Below, in pieces: positions 25,617 through 34,923 of a DNA stretch of 64,000 bases (the stretch's first letter is position 1; each line of letters opens with the position of its first letter). The stretch is from assembly GCA_965216025.1 (NCBI GenBank), contig CBDCEX010000012.1, positions 124,001-188,000 of the forward strand, written 5' to 3'. The notes below the pieces were generated by a model that ran no database searches, was not told the origin of the DNA, and saw only the letters and a program-made list of their open reading frames with translations. Position numbers and translations under genes: made by a program. This stretch comes from JADFQT01 sp965216025. GTDB taxonomy: Bacteria > Chloroflexota > Dehalococcoidia > Lucifugimonadales > UBA3495.

Positions 25617-27370
25617 CCCGGGATTCCCCAGATCAAACCACCTTTCCTGGATATAGCTCCCGCGGGGATACCGCCAAATATAATCCCGCATTCCAAGGGC
25701 GTCAAATGCGGTCTGATGCGGCCTGATTCACTCAAGTCCCCGCTTTCATTGGGCAACCACTGTACTGCCAAGCGTAAAAGCCCCAAACCGCTTGTCTACG
25801 CCCAAGTCTCGCCCTTGGGAAGCTCTTTTGCCCTGTGCGACCCCGTAACCGTAACCAATCCCGACGCTCCTAAAGTGGACTAGCCAGGAGCCAGCCTAAG
25901 CCGACCAATTCGTTCCAGTATCCCGCCTAGCATTTCCCGGCTCACGAGCACCTCAGCAAGCTGAAACACCAGCCTTCCGGCATGGCGCACCAACCGTCCT
26001 CCAGTCTTGATCATCCTGGTCTGCAGACTGGTCAACGACCAGTGCTTCATTGCCTCCGGTAAGGCTAGCCTTCTCATGAAGTTGCCCAAGTTGTAAGCCA
26101 GTACGAACAACTCCAGCCTGACCTGATTGGCCACGAACTTGTGGCAGGACAACCTGGTCCAGTTCAGGGCGTACTTGCCTTCTTTTATCCATTGCTCCGC
26201 GGTGCCTCGGCCATTGTAAAAGCGGACTATCCCGATGTTTGGATAGCTCAGATTGGTGACGATGAAGCCCACTCTGGGAAACAGTTCTCCCTGGTGCCAC
26301 TCCACCTTAGAGACCACTCTCCGAGCAACGTTCCAGCTCTGGGCCTGGTAGACGAAGTCATGATAGGAGACGATGGGCTTCGGGGAAAGCCACTCCGTAG
26401 GCCGTATTAGCCGGGGCGCTATCTCCCGCTGCAGCACCTGGTTGGACCGCAGCCTGATGGCGTAGCCGATGTTTCTTGCTTCCAGATAATCGTATATCTC
26501 CGGCTTGGCGAAGGCGGCGTCAGCACGAAACAGCAGCCTGACCGCTGCTGTCAAATAACGCTCCACCACCGGATCAAGGACTTCTTGCCAATCATCGGCA
26601 CTGTGGACGTTGCCTGACCGTAGCTTCGCTGCTTCACAATCCCCGAACTGGTTGAACAGAAAGAGAGGGTGATAGCAGACGCATTCAAAGTGGCCGTTAT
26701 AGGCTGCTCCCTCCTGCTGGCCGTGCACTGGACTCTCGGAACTGTCCATATCCAGGATTACTCGCCGGTGTAGGGTATGGGCCATAGCTCGTTCCACCCA
26801 CTGGGTATTTATTCGTGCCAGCCCCTTCAGGTTGTCCTCTTGGGTCAGGAACTCCGTCTCGAACCGGCCCATCTCACTGGTGCTGGCTCCTTTCCGCTCC
26901 GAGCCTTGCCATCCCACGATCACTCGCATGGCTGGGTCTTGGGAAAGGCGCACTGCGTCATTGGTGTCGTCGTAGCCGGCCAAGCGGCTGTAGATCGACT
27001 GTCTTAGCAGCGGAACCAGGTGGTGAAGGATATTGCGTCCGGTACGGCTTTCCTGGAGGTAGTCCTCAGCGATTTCGGTAAGGCCCAAGGCATCATAAAA
27101 CTCTCGAAAGGCAAGAAGACCAGCGTCGGAGGTGATGGTTGAGCCGTGAAATTCCAGGCGGACTTTGGGGTTGAATTGGAGCCGGAGAGGGGCTTTTTCG
27201 CCGTCACCCATCAGGTGCCTCCATGATGCCCACGGTATCTTACTGTAAAGCGGACATATCATGGAGTTATTATAGCTGGGAACACGCAAAAAGGGCCCAT
27301 AATTAGACAATAGTTGAAAGACCATCGACGAATTACTGAGAAAGCTTTTTAGCCATATGGGAAATGTGGG
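25617..27370 (-). mobile_element. IS1380-family insertion sequence, copy 1
   Basis: 1754 bp aligned end to end with the inverted copy at 31123-32876. Imperfect terminal repeat: CCGGGATTCCCCA at one end and CCCACATTTCCCA at the other. Flanks TTAA and ATAA do not match, so no clean target duplication survives. Contains about 260 bp of non-coding sequence after the transposase. Confidence 0.85.
25880..27211 (-). CDS. IS1380-family transposase
   Basis: 443 residues from MGDGEKAPLRLQFN. Typical IS1380 features: GSTITSDAGLLAFREF near the start, first Asp in VILDMDSSESPVHG, RADAAFAKPEIYDYLE, and a C-terminal block with NGRGTAEQWIKEGKYALNWTRL that holds the last acidic residue. An open frame extends upstream to 27514 but leaves the IS, so the homologous start used by the second copy is preferred. 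Confidence 0.92.
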   Translation of the reverse strand: MGDGEKAPLRLQFNPKVRLEFHGSTITSDAGLLAFREFYDALGLTEIAEDYLQESRTGRNILHHLVPLLRQSIYSRLAGYDDTNDAVRLSQDPAMRVIVGWQGSERKGASTSEMGRFETEFLTQEDNLKGLARINTQWVERAMAHTLHRRVILDMDSSESPVHGQQEGAAYNGHFECVCYHPLFLFNQFGDCEAAKLRSGNVHSADDWQEVLDPVVERYLTAAVRLLFRADAAFAKPEIYDYLEARNIGYAIRLRSNQVLQREIAPRLIRPTEWLSPKPIVSYHDFVYQAQSWNVARRVVSKVEWHQGELFPRVGFIVTNLSYPNIGIVRFYNGRGTAEQWIKEGKYALNWTRLSCHKFVANQVRLELFVLAYNLGNFMRRLALPEAMKHWSLTSLQTRMIKTGGRLVRHAGRLVFQLAEVLVSREMLGGILERIGRLRLAPG

Positions 27371-27634
27371 ATAAAGACTCTCGCTCAGGGCGGTATTCCA
27401 TAAATAGCGAGAAAAGGGAGTTAGGTCGCTGCCCCCAGAGCCATCGTGACAGTATGGAGCCAGCCGGCTGGTGGAGAGTGCCTTCAAGAGTGATTCGAAA
27501 AGTTCCGCTTGCACTTCCTCTGCTCCTCTGCTCCTTTGCTATACTGCTAAGTAGCGGTCCCCGGGTAGTCCTCTCTCGGTCCAGAACCGAGGTTGGCCCC
27601 GGGGTTTTTGTTTGTCGGGCGAATTATTTTTTTG
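27371..27634. other. Non-coding gap with a strong terminator-like structure
   Basis: No convincing gene. The right half contains the structure described at 27556-27609, preceded by CTGCTCCT-type repeats and a TATACT box. It may be a small RNA or degraded leader on the plus strand. The transporter gene that follows is on the other strand. Confidence 0.35.
27556..27609 (+). terminator. Branched rho-independent terminator or leader remnant
   Basis: CCCCGGG at about 27559 pairs with CCCGGGG just before GTTTTTGTTTG. Between them lies a second hairpin, CTCGGT-CCAGA-ACCGAG. The nested arrangement recalls T-box or other attenuator leaders, but no downstream plus-strand gene is present. Confidence 0.4.
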
Positions 27635-29068
27635 CTAGCCGGTCAGCGGCTCGCCGACCCAGCTCCAATAGGGCACCGCCAGCAGCAAGGAGACCGCTAT
27701 AGCCACGACGACCATGATCAGCCCAAACCGCAGCACCTCCCTAGCCGGTATTTGCGCCCGCTGGAAGATTATTATGCTAGCGCTACCACCCGCCTGGTAA
27801 TACACTACCGAGTCGCCCACGACCACCGATACCATGCCGCAGACCAAGGGGTTCAGGCCCAGGGTCAGGCCGGTGGCCATGACGACCGGGATCACCAGGG
27901 CCAGATAACCGGCGATGTTGGGTTGTACCAGCCGCACCCCAGCGCAGGCCACCGCGATGGCCAACAATAGGACCACCGGTTGCTGAGGCAGACTCCCTAC
28001 GGCTCCAACCAAGGTTTGGGAGAGCCAGCTGGCGCTGCCACTGGCTACCAGGGCGTTGGCCAGGGATAGGGATGAGGCGATAACAATGAAATTGCTCCAG
28101 GCGACGTTTCTCTCAAAGTCCTGCCAGGATAGTATTCCAATTACCGGGGAGAGGATGAACACCAACGCAATCAATGCGGGGATCGCCGGATGCAACCCGT
28201 GGGCGAAGTCGGTAATCCACAGCAAGGATGTACCGACGACGATGATCGCCGCCCGAATCTCAATCGGTTTTAAGGGGCCGGACGCCAGCCCAGAAAAGTT
28301 TGCTCGGTTTTCCAGCTTGAACCCGGCCCGGTGAAAAAAGTACAGAAGAAGTCCACCCACAAGCAGATTCACGTAGAAGGGAACGCTCATCAGGACAAAC
28401 CACCGGGTCCAGGAAAATCCTCCCAGCAGCTCTGAGGCCACCACTGGGGTTATGCCTCCCGCTAAAAGGGCGGTGGATGCCAGGCGATTGAGGACTCCCA
28501 TGGCAAGCATTATGGCCCGGTTCAGCGGATGCTCTCTGGGAACCTGCCAGTGAGCCATCACTTGCTCGTATATGTGGACCAGAATCGCTCCCCTGGTACC
28601 GGCGGAGGGTAAAGCGAAGGTTAGGACGACAAAGGATAACAGCATCTGCACGTAGAGCAGCCGAGAGCTGCCGCCGGCGACCCGTATCAAGTAGCTGGCC
28701 ATCCGTTCCGCCAGGCCGGATTGATGCACCGCCAACCCCAGGCCCAAGATGCCTATCAGGAAATAGACCACCGGCCTGGAGAACCCGTAGAGGGCGGTTA
28801 TTTCGTTCGGCACAGCGCCAGTAATTACCAGTAGGACCACGCCCAGCAGTCCAGTTACGGCGATGGGTAGTGCTTCGGTGGCCCACAAAACCACCGCCAG
28901 CAGCATGACCGCCAGTGCCCTTTGACCCGGTTCCGTGAGTCCCGCCGGGGTGGGAGCCAGCAGCACCACCAGGAAAACCAGAACCGGCAACGCGCACTTG
29001 ATGACCAGGCCCGTATTGATGCGGGCGGCCAGGTTTGGTGGCAAATTTATCGGGCCGTTCCTCGCCAT
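27635..29068 (-). CDS. DASS/SLC13-family anion transporter
   Basis: 477 residues, about 11-12 hydrophobic helices. Family features: LWATEALPIAVTGLLGVVLLVITG near the start, a central APSAGTRG-like segment (FALPSAGTRGAILVHIYEQV), and the second half with FIVIASSLSLANALVASG. These are sodium-coupled dicarboxylate or sulfate carriers; which anion is unclear. Located between two IS1380 copies. Three near-repeats of TAGCCGTTTATACC lie just upstream of its start. Confidence 0.82.
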   Translation of the reverse strand: MARNGPINLPPNLAARINTGLVIKCALPVLVFLVVLLAPTPAGLTEPGQRALAVMLLAVVLWATEALPIAVTGLLGVVLLVITGAVPNEITALYGFSRPVVYFLIGILGLGLAVHQSGLAERMASYLIRVAGGSSRLLYVQMLLSFVVLTFALPSAGTRGAILVHIYEQVMAHWQVPREHPLNRAIMLAMGVLNRLASTALLAGGITPVVASELLGGFSWTRWFVLMSVPFYVNLLVGGLLLYFFHRAGFKLENRANFSGLASGPLKPIEIRAAIIVVGTSLLWITDFAHGLHPAIPALIALVFILSPVIGILSWQDFERNVAWSNFIVIASSLSLANALVASGSASWLSQTLVGAVGSLPQQPVVLLLAIAVACAGVRLVQPNIAGYLALVIPVVMATGLTLGLNPLVCGMVSVVVGDSVVYYQAGGSASIIIFQRAQIPAREVLRFGLIMVVVAIAVSLLLAVPYWSWVGEPLTG

Positions 29069-29086
29069 GTTCAGTGATCCCTGCCC

Positions 29087-29143
29087 CGTAGCCGTTTATA
29101 CCCTGGTAGCCGTTTATCCCCCGCTAGCTGTTTATACCTGGGG
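29087..29143. repeat. Three short tandem near-repeats upstream of the transporter
   Basis: GTAGCCGTTTATACCCTG, GTAGCCGTTTATCCCCCGC and TAGCTGTTTATACCTGGGG lie head to tail, ending 20 nt before the transporter start on the minus strand. Could be operator sites or slippage products; the copies differ by several bases, so they are not brand new. Confidence 0.55.
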
Positions 29144-29302
29144 ACGAGCAGAAGCTGACAGCCAAGTCGTGTAATCAAAGGTCAACCCTCCAAATCTGAC
29201 GAAGTGGAATCCCGAACCAACTCAAAACGACCCGACGCCCCAAGATATTCGGGCCCGATGTCCCGCCATTCCCAGGCGCAAATACGTGCGAAACCAACAG
29301 GA

Positions 29303-29334
29303 AAGCCCCCGGTTCTGTCACCGGGGGCTTTTGA
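29303..29334. terminator. Terminator-like hairpin
   Basis: AAAGCCCCCGGTTCTGTCACCGGGGGCTTTT: a 9-bp GC-rich stem with short loop and T-run on the plus strand and A-run on the other. It sits at the 3' end of the enoyl-CoA hydratase gene. Confidence 0.65.
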
Positions 29335-29371
29335 CTCATAGCGGTCGGTCATCAAGGCCGGAAGCCGAAAC

Positions 29372-30142
29372 CTAGACGCGGGGCTTCCTACCCTTACGTT
29401 CCAGAAAGTCTTTAAATCCCTCTTGCACTGAAAGACCCTTGAAGCGGCCCTGACGGGCGTCGATCTCGTTCCGGTACTGCTCTTCCAAAGGCAATCCGGC
29501 ATGCTCCCGCAGAATCTGCTTGATATTGGCTACTCCTTCAATCCGGTTCTTGGCGATTCCCGCAGCCACTTCCACCGCCTTGTCCATTAGCTGCTCCCTG
29601 GGCACCAGGTGGTTAATCAGGCCGATGTGGTAGGCCTCGTCGGCAAAAACCTCACGCCCGCTGTAGAGCAGCTCCTTGGCCCGGTTAATCCCCACCAGCA
29701 TCGGCAGGCTCCAGGTGGCGTTCATCTGGCCGTAATTGACCGCTAGGAAACGGAAGCTGGACTGGTCACAACCGATTAGAAAGTCCATGGAAGTGGCCAT
29801 TACAGTACCGCCTCCGTAACACAGGCCGTTGATAGCTCCGATGATCGGCTTGGTGGCGGTGGCCAGGTGCCAGGCGTATTCGGCTCGTTCCGCGGTGATC
29901 CTATCCCTTTCGTCGTCCGCCAGCTCCCGGTTCTCATGGATGTCAGCGCCGGCGGAAAAGGCTCTCTCTCCGGTGCCGGTGATGATAATTGCTCCCAGGT
30001 CTTCGTCACCTTCAATGTCGGTGATTGCCCGGTCCAGCTCCCGGGCCAGGCCAACGTTCAACGCGTTGAGAACCTCCGGCCGGTTCAAGGTTATGATGGC
30101 GACCCGATCCACCTGGTCAGTTTTTATGAACTCATAGCTCAT
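29372..30142 (-). CDS. Enoyl-CoA hydratase/isomerase (crotonase family)
   Basis: 256 residues. Opening ITLNRPEVLNALNVGLARELD; first oxyanion-hole motif FSAGADIHE; second IIGAINGLCYGGGTVMATSMDF. The family Glu appears in the region LAVNYGQMNATWSLPMLVG, where a catalytic Glu would be expected but is not obvious, so it may be an isomerase, hydrolase or ligase-type member rather than a classical hydratase. Located between the two IS1380 copies. Confidence 0.85.
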   Translation of the reverse strand: MSYEFIKTDQVDRVAIITLNRPEVLNALNVGLARELDRAITDIEGDEDLGAIIITGTGERAFSAGADIHENRELADDERDRITAERAEYAWHLATATKPIIGAINGLCYGGGTVMATSMDFLIGCDQSSFRFLAVNYGQMNATWSLPMLVGINRAKELLYSGREVFADEAYHIGLINHLVPREQLMDKAVEVAAGIAKNRIEGVANIKQILREHAGLPLEEQYRNEIDARQGRFKGLSVQEGFKDFLERKGRKPRV

Positions 30143-30352
30143 CTAAATACTGCTCCTCGAGAAGGTTGACTTGAAAAGGCAAGATATTAGTCCAGCAGCT
30201 TTGAAGCTAATAATAAAGCATAAATGCCGGGGCGTGTAAACCCAGAGGATGCAAACTGGGAGTGGAGCAAGGCAGTCCGGCCGGCGGGAATACCTGGCCG
30301 GAGAGGGAGGAGCAGTGGTGTGTTGTAGCTGAACTTGCGAGTTAAGGGACGG

Positions 30353-31075
30353 CTAATCAGATTGTCTAGCCCAAACGATGCCCATTCCCCGACCGGGGAA
30401 AACGTCACCGTTCACCGCGGCGGCATATCCCCCACTGTCCCGATTGGTCTTGCACAACTCCAGGGATTTTACCACCCGCTGAACGGTGACAGTCTGCATT
30501 TTCAGGCGCAGGTGAATATCACTCCAAGCGGCTAATTCCGAGCCCCATGACGTGGCCAGAGCCCGAGGGTCCACCGTCAGCACCACAGTCCTGCCTTCCT
30601 GACAGAGCTGGCGAGTCCCAGCAAAAAAATCGGACGCCACTGGTTTGGCAGTGAAGGGCAGTATCCCGGTCAACGAGTCCACGATGATCAAATCAAACTC
30701 GGGAGGAAGAGCGCTCATGTGCCGGAGTAGCTTATCGAACGGGCTGGATGGATTTGAATTGCCCACCGGCAGCTCCAGCGGGAAGACCCGCAGCTTGTCC
30801 AGGAGGAAGTAATCGAGCACGTCTAACCCTAGGGAGCTCATTTGGCTGATGAGACTGGGAGAGCCGGTTTCGCTGCTGTAGAAGGCTACGGCCTTCCCAG
30901 CACCCAGTGTGCTGTGAACGAGATGTTGGCAGAACACGCTCTTGCCGGTGCCGTGCTTGCCCTCTACCAGGGTCAAAGAACCCCAGGGAATTCCTCCGCC
31001 CATCTGCTGGTCGATCTCTGCTTTTCCAGTACTGATGGTCAAATCTTTTCCATCGAAATGCTCGCTAATAGACAC
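30353..31075 (-). CDS. ArlH/FlaH-like RecA-fold ATPase
   Basis: 240 residues. Walker A in LVEGKHGTGKSVFCQHLV, preceded by DQQMGGGIPWGSLTL; Walker B in FDLIIVDSLTGIL; then LCQEGRTVVLTVDP and DIHLRLKMQTVTV...VKSLELCK, matching the order seen in archaellum regulatory ATPase ArlH (FlaH). ArlH works with the motor ATPase ArlI; neither arlI nor arlJ is in the window. The gene is bounded upstream by an IS1380 copy. RadA/KaiC-type proteins are a less likely alternative. Two bacterial-type prepilin genes lie about 4 kb away. Confidence 0.75.
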   Translation of the reverse strand: MSISEHFDGKDLTISTGKAEIDQQMGGGIPWGSLTLVEGKHGTGKSVFCQHLVHSTLGAGKAVAFYSSETGSPSLISQMSSLGLDVLDYFLLDKLRVFPLELPVGNSNPSSPFDKLLRHMSALPPEFDLIIVDSLTGILPFTAKPVASDFFAGTRQLCQEGRTVVLTVDPRALATSWGSELAAWSDIHLRLKMQTVTVQRVVKSLELCKTNRDSGGYAAAVNGDVFPGRGMGIVWARQSD

Positions 31076-31122
31076 CGGTGACCTCCCAAATCCCTGAACT
31101 GGATGATTCTTATATATTTAGC

Positions 31123-32876
31123 CCACATTTCCCATATGGCTAAAAAGCTTTCTCAGTAATTCGTCGATGGTCTTTCAACCATTGTCTAATTATGGGCCCT
31201 TTTTGCGTGTTCCCAGCTATAATAACTCCATGATATGTCCGCTTTGCAGTAAGATGCCGTAGGCATCATGGAGGCACCTGATGGGTGACGGCGAAAAAGC
31301 CCCTCTCCGGCTCCAATTCAACCCCAAAGTCCGCCTGGAATTTCACGGCTCAACCATCACCTCCGACGCTGGTCTTCTTGCCTTTCGAGAGTTTGATGAT
31401 GCCTTGGGCCTTACCGAAATCGCTGAGGACTACCTCCAGGAAAGCCGTACCGGACGCAATATCCTTCACCACCTGGTTCCGCTGCTAAGGCAGTCGATCT
31501 ACAGCCGCTTGGCCGGCTACGACGACACCAATGACGCAGTGCGCCTTTCCCAAGACCCAGCCATGCGAGTGATCGTGGGATGGCAAGGCTCGGAGCGGAA
31601 AGGAACCAGCACCAGTGAGATGGGCCGGTTCGAGACGGAGTTCCTGACCCAAGAGGACAACCTGAAGGGGCTGGCACGAATAAATACCCAGTGGGTGGAA
31701 CGAGCTATGGCCCATACCCTACACCGGCGAGTAATCCTGGATATGGACAGTTCCGAGAGTCCAGTGCACGGCCAGCAGGAGGGAGCAGCCTATAACGGCC
31801 ACTTTGAATGCGTCTGCTATCACCCTCTCTTTCTGTTCAACCAGTTCGGGGATTGTGAAGCAGCTAGGCTACGGTCAGGCAACGTCCACAGTGCCGATGA
31901 TTGGCAAGAAGTCCTTGATCCGGTGGTGGAGCGTTATTTGACAGCAGCGGTCAGGCTGCTGTTTCGTGCTGACGCCGCCTTCGCCAAGCCGGAGATATAC
32001 GATTATCTGGAAGCAAGAAACATCGGCTACGCCATCAGGCTGCGGTCCAACCAGGTGCTGCAGCGGGAGATAGCGCACCGGCTAATACGGCCTACGGAGT
32101 GGCTTTCCCCGAAGCCCATCGTCTCCTATCATGACTTCGTCTACCAGGCCCAGAGCTGGAACGTTGCTCGGAGAGTGGTCTCTAAGGTGGAGTGGCACCA
32201 GGGAGAACTGTTTCCCAGAGTGGGCTTCATCGTCACCAATCTGAGCTATCCAAACATCGGGATAGTCCGCTTTTACAATGGCCGAGGGACCGCGGAGCAA
32301 TGGATAAAAGAAGGCAAGTACGCCCTGAACTGGACCAGGTTGTCCTGCCACAAGTTCGTGGCCAATCAGGTCAGGCTGGAGTTGTTCGTACTGGCTTACA
32401 ACCTGGGCAACTCCATGAGAAGGCTAGCCTTACCGGAGGCAATGAAGCACTGGTCGTTGACCAGTCTGCAGACCAGGATGATCAAGACTGGAGGACGGTT
32501 GGTGCGCCATGCCGGAAGGCTGGTGTTTCAGCTTGCTGAGGTGCTGGTGAGCCGGGAAATGCTAGGCGGGATACTGGAACGAATTGGTCGGCTTAGGCTG
32601 GCTCCTGGCTAGTCCACTTTAGGAGCGTCGGGATTGGTTACGGTTACGGGGTCGCACAGGGCAAAAGAGCTTCCCAAGGGCGAGACTTGGGCGTAGACAA
32701 GCGGTTTGGGGCTTTTACGCTTGGCAGTACAGTGGTTGCCCAATGAAAGCGGGGACTTTGAGTGAATCAGGCCGCATCAGACCGCATTTGACGCCCTTGG
32801 AATGCGGGATTATATTTGGCGGTATCCCCGCGGGAGCTATATCCAGGAAAGGTGGTTTGATCTGGGGAATCCCGGT
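31123..32876 (+). mobile_element. IS1380-family insertion sequence, copy 2
   Basis: Inverted relative to copy 1 and about 99 percent identical by eye. It is flanked by TTAG on both sides (31119-31122 and 32877-32880), a 4-bp target duplication, so this copy inserted on its own. Together with copy 1 it brackets a 3.7-kb segment. Confidence 0.88.
31281..32612 (+). CDS. IS1380-family transposase, second copy
   Basis: 443 residues, identical apart from scattered substitutions to the protein at 25880-27211 (for example FDDALG for YDALG, AHRLIRP for APRLIRP). All catalytic blocks are intact. The chosen ATG follows GGAGGCACCTG. Likely functional. Confidence 0.93.
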   Translation: MGDGEKAPLRLQFNPKVRLEFHGSTITSDAGLLAFREFDDALGLTEIAEDYLQESRTGRNILHHLVPLLRQSIYSRLAGYDDTNDAVRLSQDPAMRVIVGWQGSERKGTSTSEMGRFETEFLTQEDNLKGLARINTQWVERAMAHTLHRRVILDMDSSESPVHGQQEGAAYNGHFECVCYHPLFLFNQFGDCEAARLRSGNVHSADDWQEVLDPVVERYLTAAVRLLFRADAAFAKPEIYDYLEARNIGYAIRLRSNQVLQREIAHRLIRPTEWLSPKPIVSYHDFVYQAQSWNVARRVVSKVEWHQGELFPRVGFIVTNLSYPNIGIVRFYNGRGTAEQWIKEGKYALNWTRLSCHKFVANQVRLELFVLAYNLGNSMRRLALPEAMKHWSLTSLQTRMIKTGGRLVRHAGRLVFQLAEVLVSREMLGGILERIGRLRLAPG

Positions 32877-32963
32877 TTAGACTTTGATTTCGCGGACCTG
32901 CATCTAAGAGAGCATCACAAGAATGTAGAACCTGCCATAGAGGAGATGGGTCTTTATAATTTC

Positions 32964-34117
32964 CTAAACCAAAGCCAAGGTGGGAACTACATTTTGCAGC
33001 GATGGCAAAGGTAGGGAAGGTGTAAAAATCAATGCATCGGCTCGAGCTTGTAACAAGGTTCGGCAGCGATGTTTCACTTCATCCTTACGGTGAGCTAGTC
33101 CGCCGAAGAATGCATTCATCTTCTCTTGGACTTGGGCTTTTGTTCCCAGGCATTCGTTGGCCGTGACCTCTTCCCTGGCCCAGTCCCAGACGGCTTCGTC
33201 GGCATTGAAGTCTGGGCTGTAGGCCGGTAAGGCCACCAGCCTCAGCTGCAAGTCAGGGGTGGTCAAATAGCTGCGAATCGCTTCTCCTCGGTGGGCTGGC
33301 CCATTGTCCCAAATCACTACCAGAGGTCCAAGATGTTTTTCTCTTAGCTGCCGTAAAAAGGCGGTGGAGGTCTCGGCATTGCTGTTGCCGGCTATTTCCA
33401 TGGCTTCCACCTCCCCAGCCTCCAAGCAAACTCCCGAGTAGTAGCAGGCCTTCTCTCCCCACCGAGGACTGGTAGAGTCCACCAGCGCCGGCTCTCCCTT
33501 GAGCACCCATTTCCCCCTCAGATCGGCATCGGCCCGAAAGTGGGCTTCGTCTACGAAGAAGATTTTGGCCCCACTCTCTTGGGCCTCCTCTCGGATTTGG
33601 CTGTACTGGAGGACGAAGGCTTTCCGCGCTTCATCCTTGGCTTTCAGGAGGCGTTTCTTGGGTCGCTTCAGCACGAAGCCCAACCGATGGAGGTAGTTCA
33701 AGCAACTGCTTCGACTCAGCCCCAGTTCAAAGCTCTGCTTGAGAAATTGCCTCACTACTTTCCAATTCCAGTTGGACAATTCAACTCCCGCCTCTCCAGG
33801 CGGATTTTGCACCGCAGACTTCAGTTGGTTCTGTTGACCCCAGTTCAAGACGGGGGGGAACCCCGAGTCTGTTCAAAGACCAAACCTTGGGCCCCGCCTC
33901 GGCGAAAGTTGGCCAGCCAGTTTCCAATGGTATGAGGCTCTCTGTCCAAAGCCTCAGCCACCTGGATAGCCGACCACCCTTGGGCCAACAACCATAGCCC
34001 GTGCCATCGCTCTCGCTCTCGAGGTGTTGGCGCTCGATACATCCTTTCCCGTAAGTCACCTACATTGAGTTGCCACTCTTCCATGAGTTGCACTATTTCC
34101 TTCATCCCTTCCACCAC
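32964..34117 (-). pseudogene. IS630 transposase in two overlapping frames
   Basis: An N-terminal frame of 90 codons (33845-34117) holds the helix-turn-helix. A 294-codon frame (32964-33848) holds the DDE domain and overlaps by 4 nt. The break is at a 7-cytosine run, where copy 1 has nine. This may be a decayed copy, or a programmed frameshift of the orfA/orfB kind. Confidence 0.8.
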
Positions 34118-34197
34118 CGCCCCTCGACTTCTTTTACAGAATATCGCAACTCCTCTTCGGGTTCGCTTTATGTAGGTTTCACCTTAGCTTTGGTTTA
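32965..34197 (-). mobile_element. IS630-family insertion sequence, copy 2
   Basis: TA at both ends with TAAACCAAAGCCAAGG and CCTTAGCTTTGGTTTA termini. It is one base shorter than copy 1, in the cytosine run of the transposase. Inserted 85 bp after the IS1380 copy. Confidence 0.9.
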
Positions 34198-34206
34198 GTG
34201 TTCGCG

Positions 34207-34314
34207 ATGGAAAATAAACTGTATGCGCACGAAATTGGTCCGGTAACCCCGGAAGAAAAAGTAGTTCTTATATACGGCGATCGAGGAACAGATTACGCGA
34301 CCGATTTTTTATGA
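34207..34314 (+). CDS. Small ORF, 35 codons, AT-rich
   Basis: Encodes MENKLYAHEIGPVTPEEK and then VVLIYGDRGTDYATDFL. It lies in a stretch (34198-34445) with visibly lower GC than its surroundings. The stop overlaps the ATG of the next small ORF (ATGA), an operon-like arrangement. No family recognised. Confidence 0.3.
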   Translation: MENKLYAHEIGPVTPEEKVVLIYGDRGTDYATDFL

Positions 34315-34445
34315 CCTTTGAAAACATTATTGCTCACATGCAAAAGGACCATAAATGGACCAATCAGGAGCTTTTGGATGGTGGCTATTGTGAATATGCG
34401 TTCAGCGGCGCGAAAGTAAGCAGCTGTAGAGAAAGGTTAACTTAG
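34311..34445 (+). CDS. Small ORF, 44 codons, AT-rich
   Basis: Begins MTFENIIAHMQKDHKWTNQE, then LLDGGYCEYAFSGAKVS. Overlaps the preceding ORF by 4 nt. Base composition differs from neighbours, suggesting foreign origin. Product unknown. Confidence 0.3.
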   Translation: MTFENIIAHMQKDHKWTNQELLDGGYCEYAFSGAKVSSCRERLT

Positions 34446-34504
34446 ATCCTTCGCCTCCACTACGTCCTGCCCCGCAAGGATGACAATCTGCTTCATGCTG
34501 ATAC

Positions 34505-34807
34505 CTAGCTGGCGCTGCCCTCTCCGTAGGCCCGCGATATCTGCTCCCTGAAGTCGGGCTCGTAACGCTGGAGCCTGCCTTGTCGGACCTGCTCATCCAA
34601 AGAGGGGCGCCGCGTGCCGGTGGGATTGGCCGGCCCATATCCGATGATGCCCTCAGCTTCCCAGCTGGCCAACTCCGCTTCTGAATGTCCCAGCAGTTCG
34701 GCCAGAACCGTCCGGTTGTGCTCACCGATTATGGGAGCCGCTTTACCGGGTACCGCCGGGGTTGCGGAAAATTTCCAAGGGCGGCCGGCGTAGGGTAGCT
34801 GAGGCAT
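34505..34807 (-). pseudogene. C-terminal fragment of a CoA-transferase family III gene
   Basis: 100 residues resembling only the end of the family: PYAGRPWKFSATPAVPGKAAP, then IIGEHNRTVLAELLGHSEAELASW. The active-site N-terminal two thirds is absent, and the sequence upstream (34808-34923) does not continue it. Confidence 0.65.
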
Positions 34808-34923
34808 ACCAGCTTAGGCCTACCGCTGCCTCGAGCAGGGCAAACCCGGAGGAGTTCCGGGTTAATTGTCCAAAAATATCTCTTATCCGCAAGTTGTCCT
34901 CCGGCAGAATAGAGTGATAAAGG

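Noticed and set aside
25880..27514. 544-codon version of the IS1380 transposase
   Set aside because: The first 101 codons lie partly outside the IS end at 27370 and are not shared with the second copy.
25617..32876. Composite transposon formed by the two IS1380 copies
   Set aside because: Copy 2 has its own TTAG duplication and copy 1 has non-matching flanks, so the outer boundaries do not share one target duplication.
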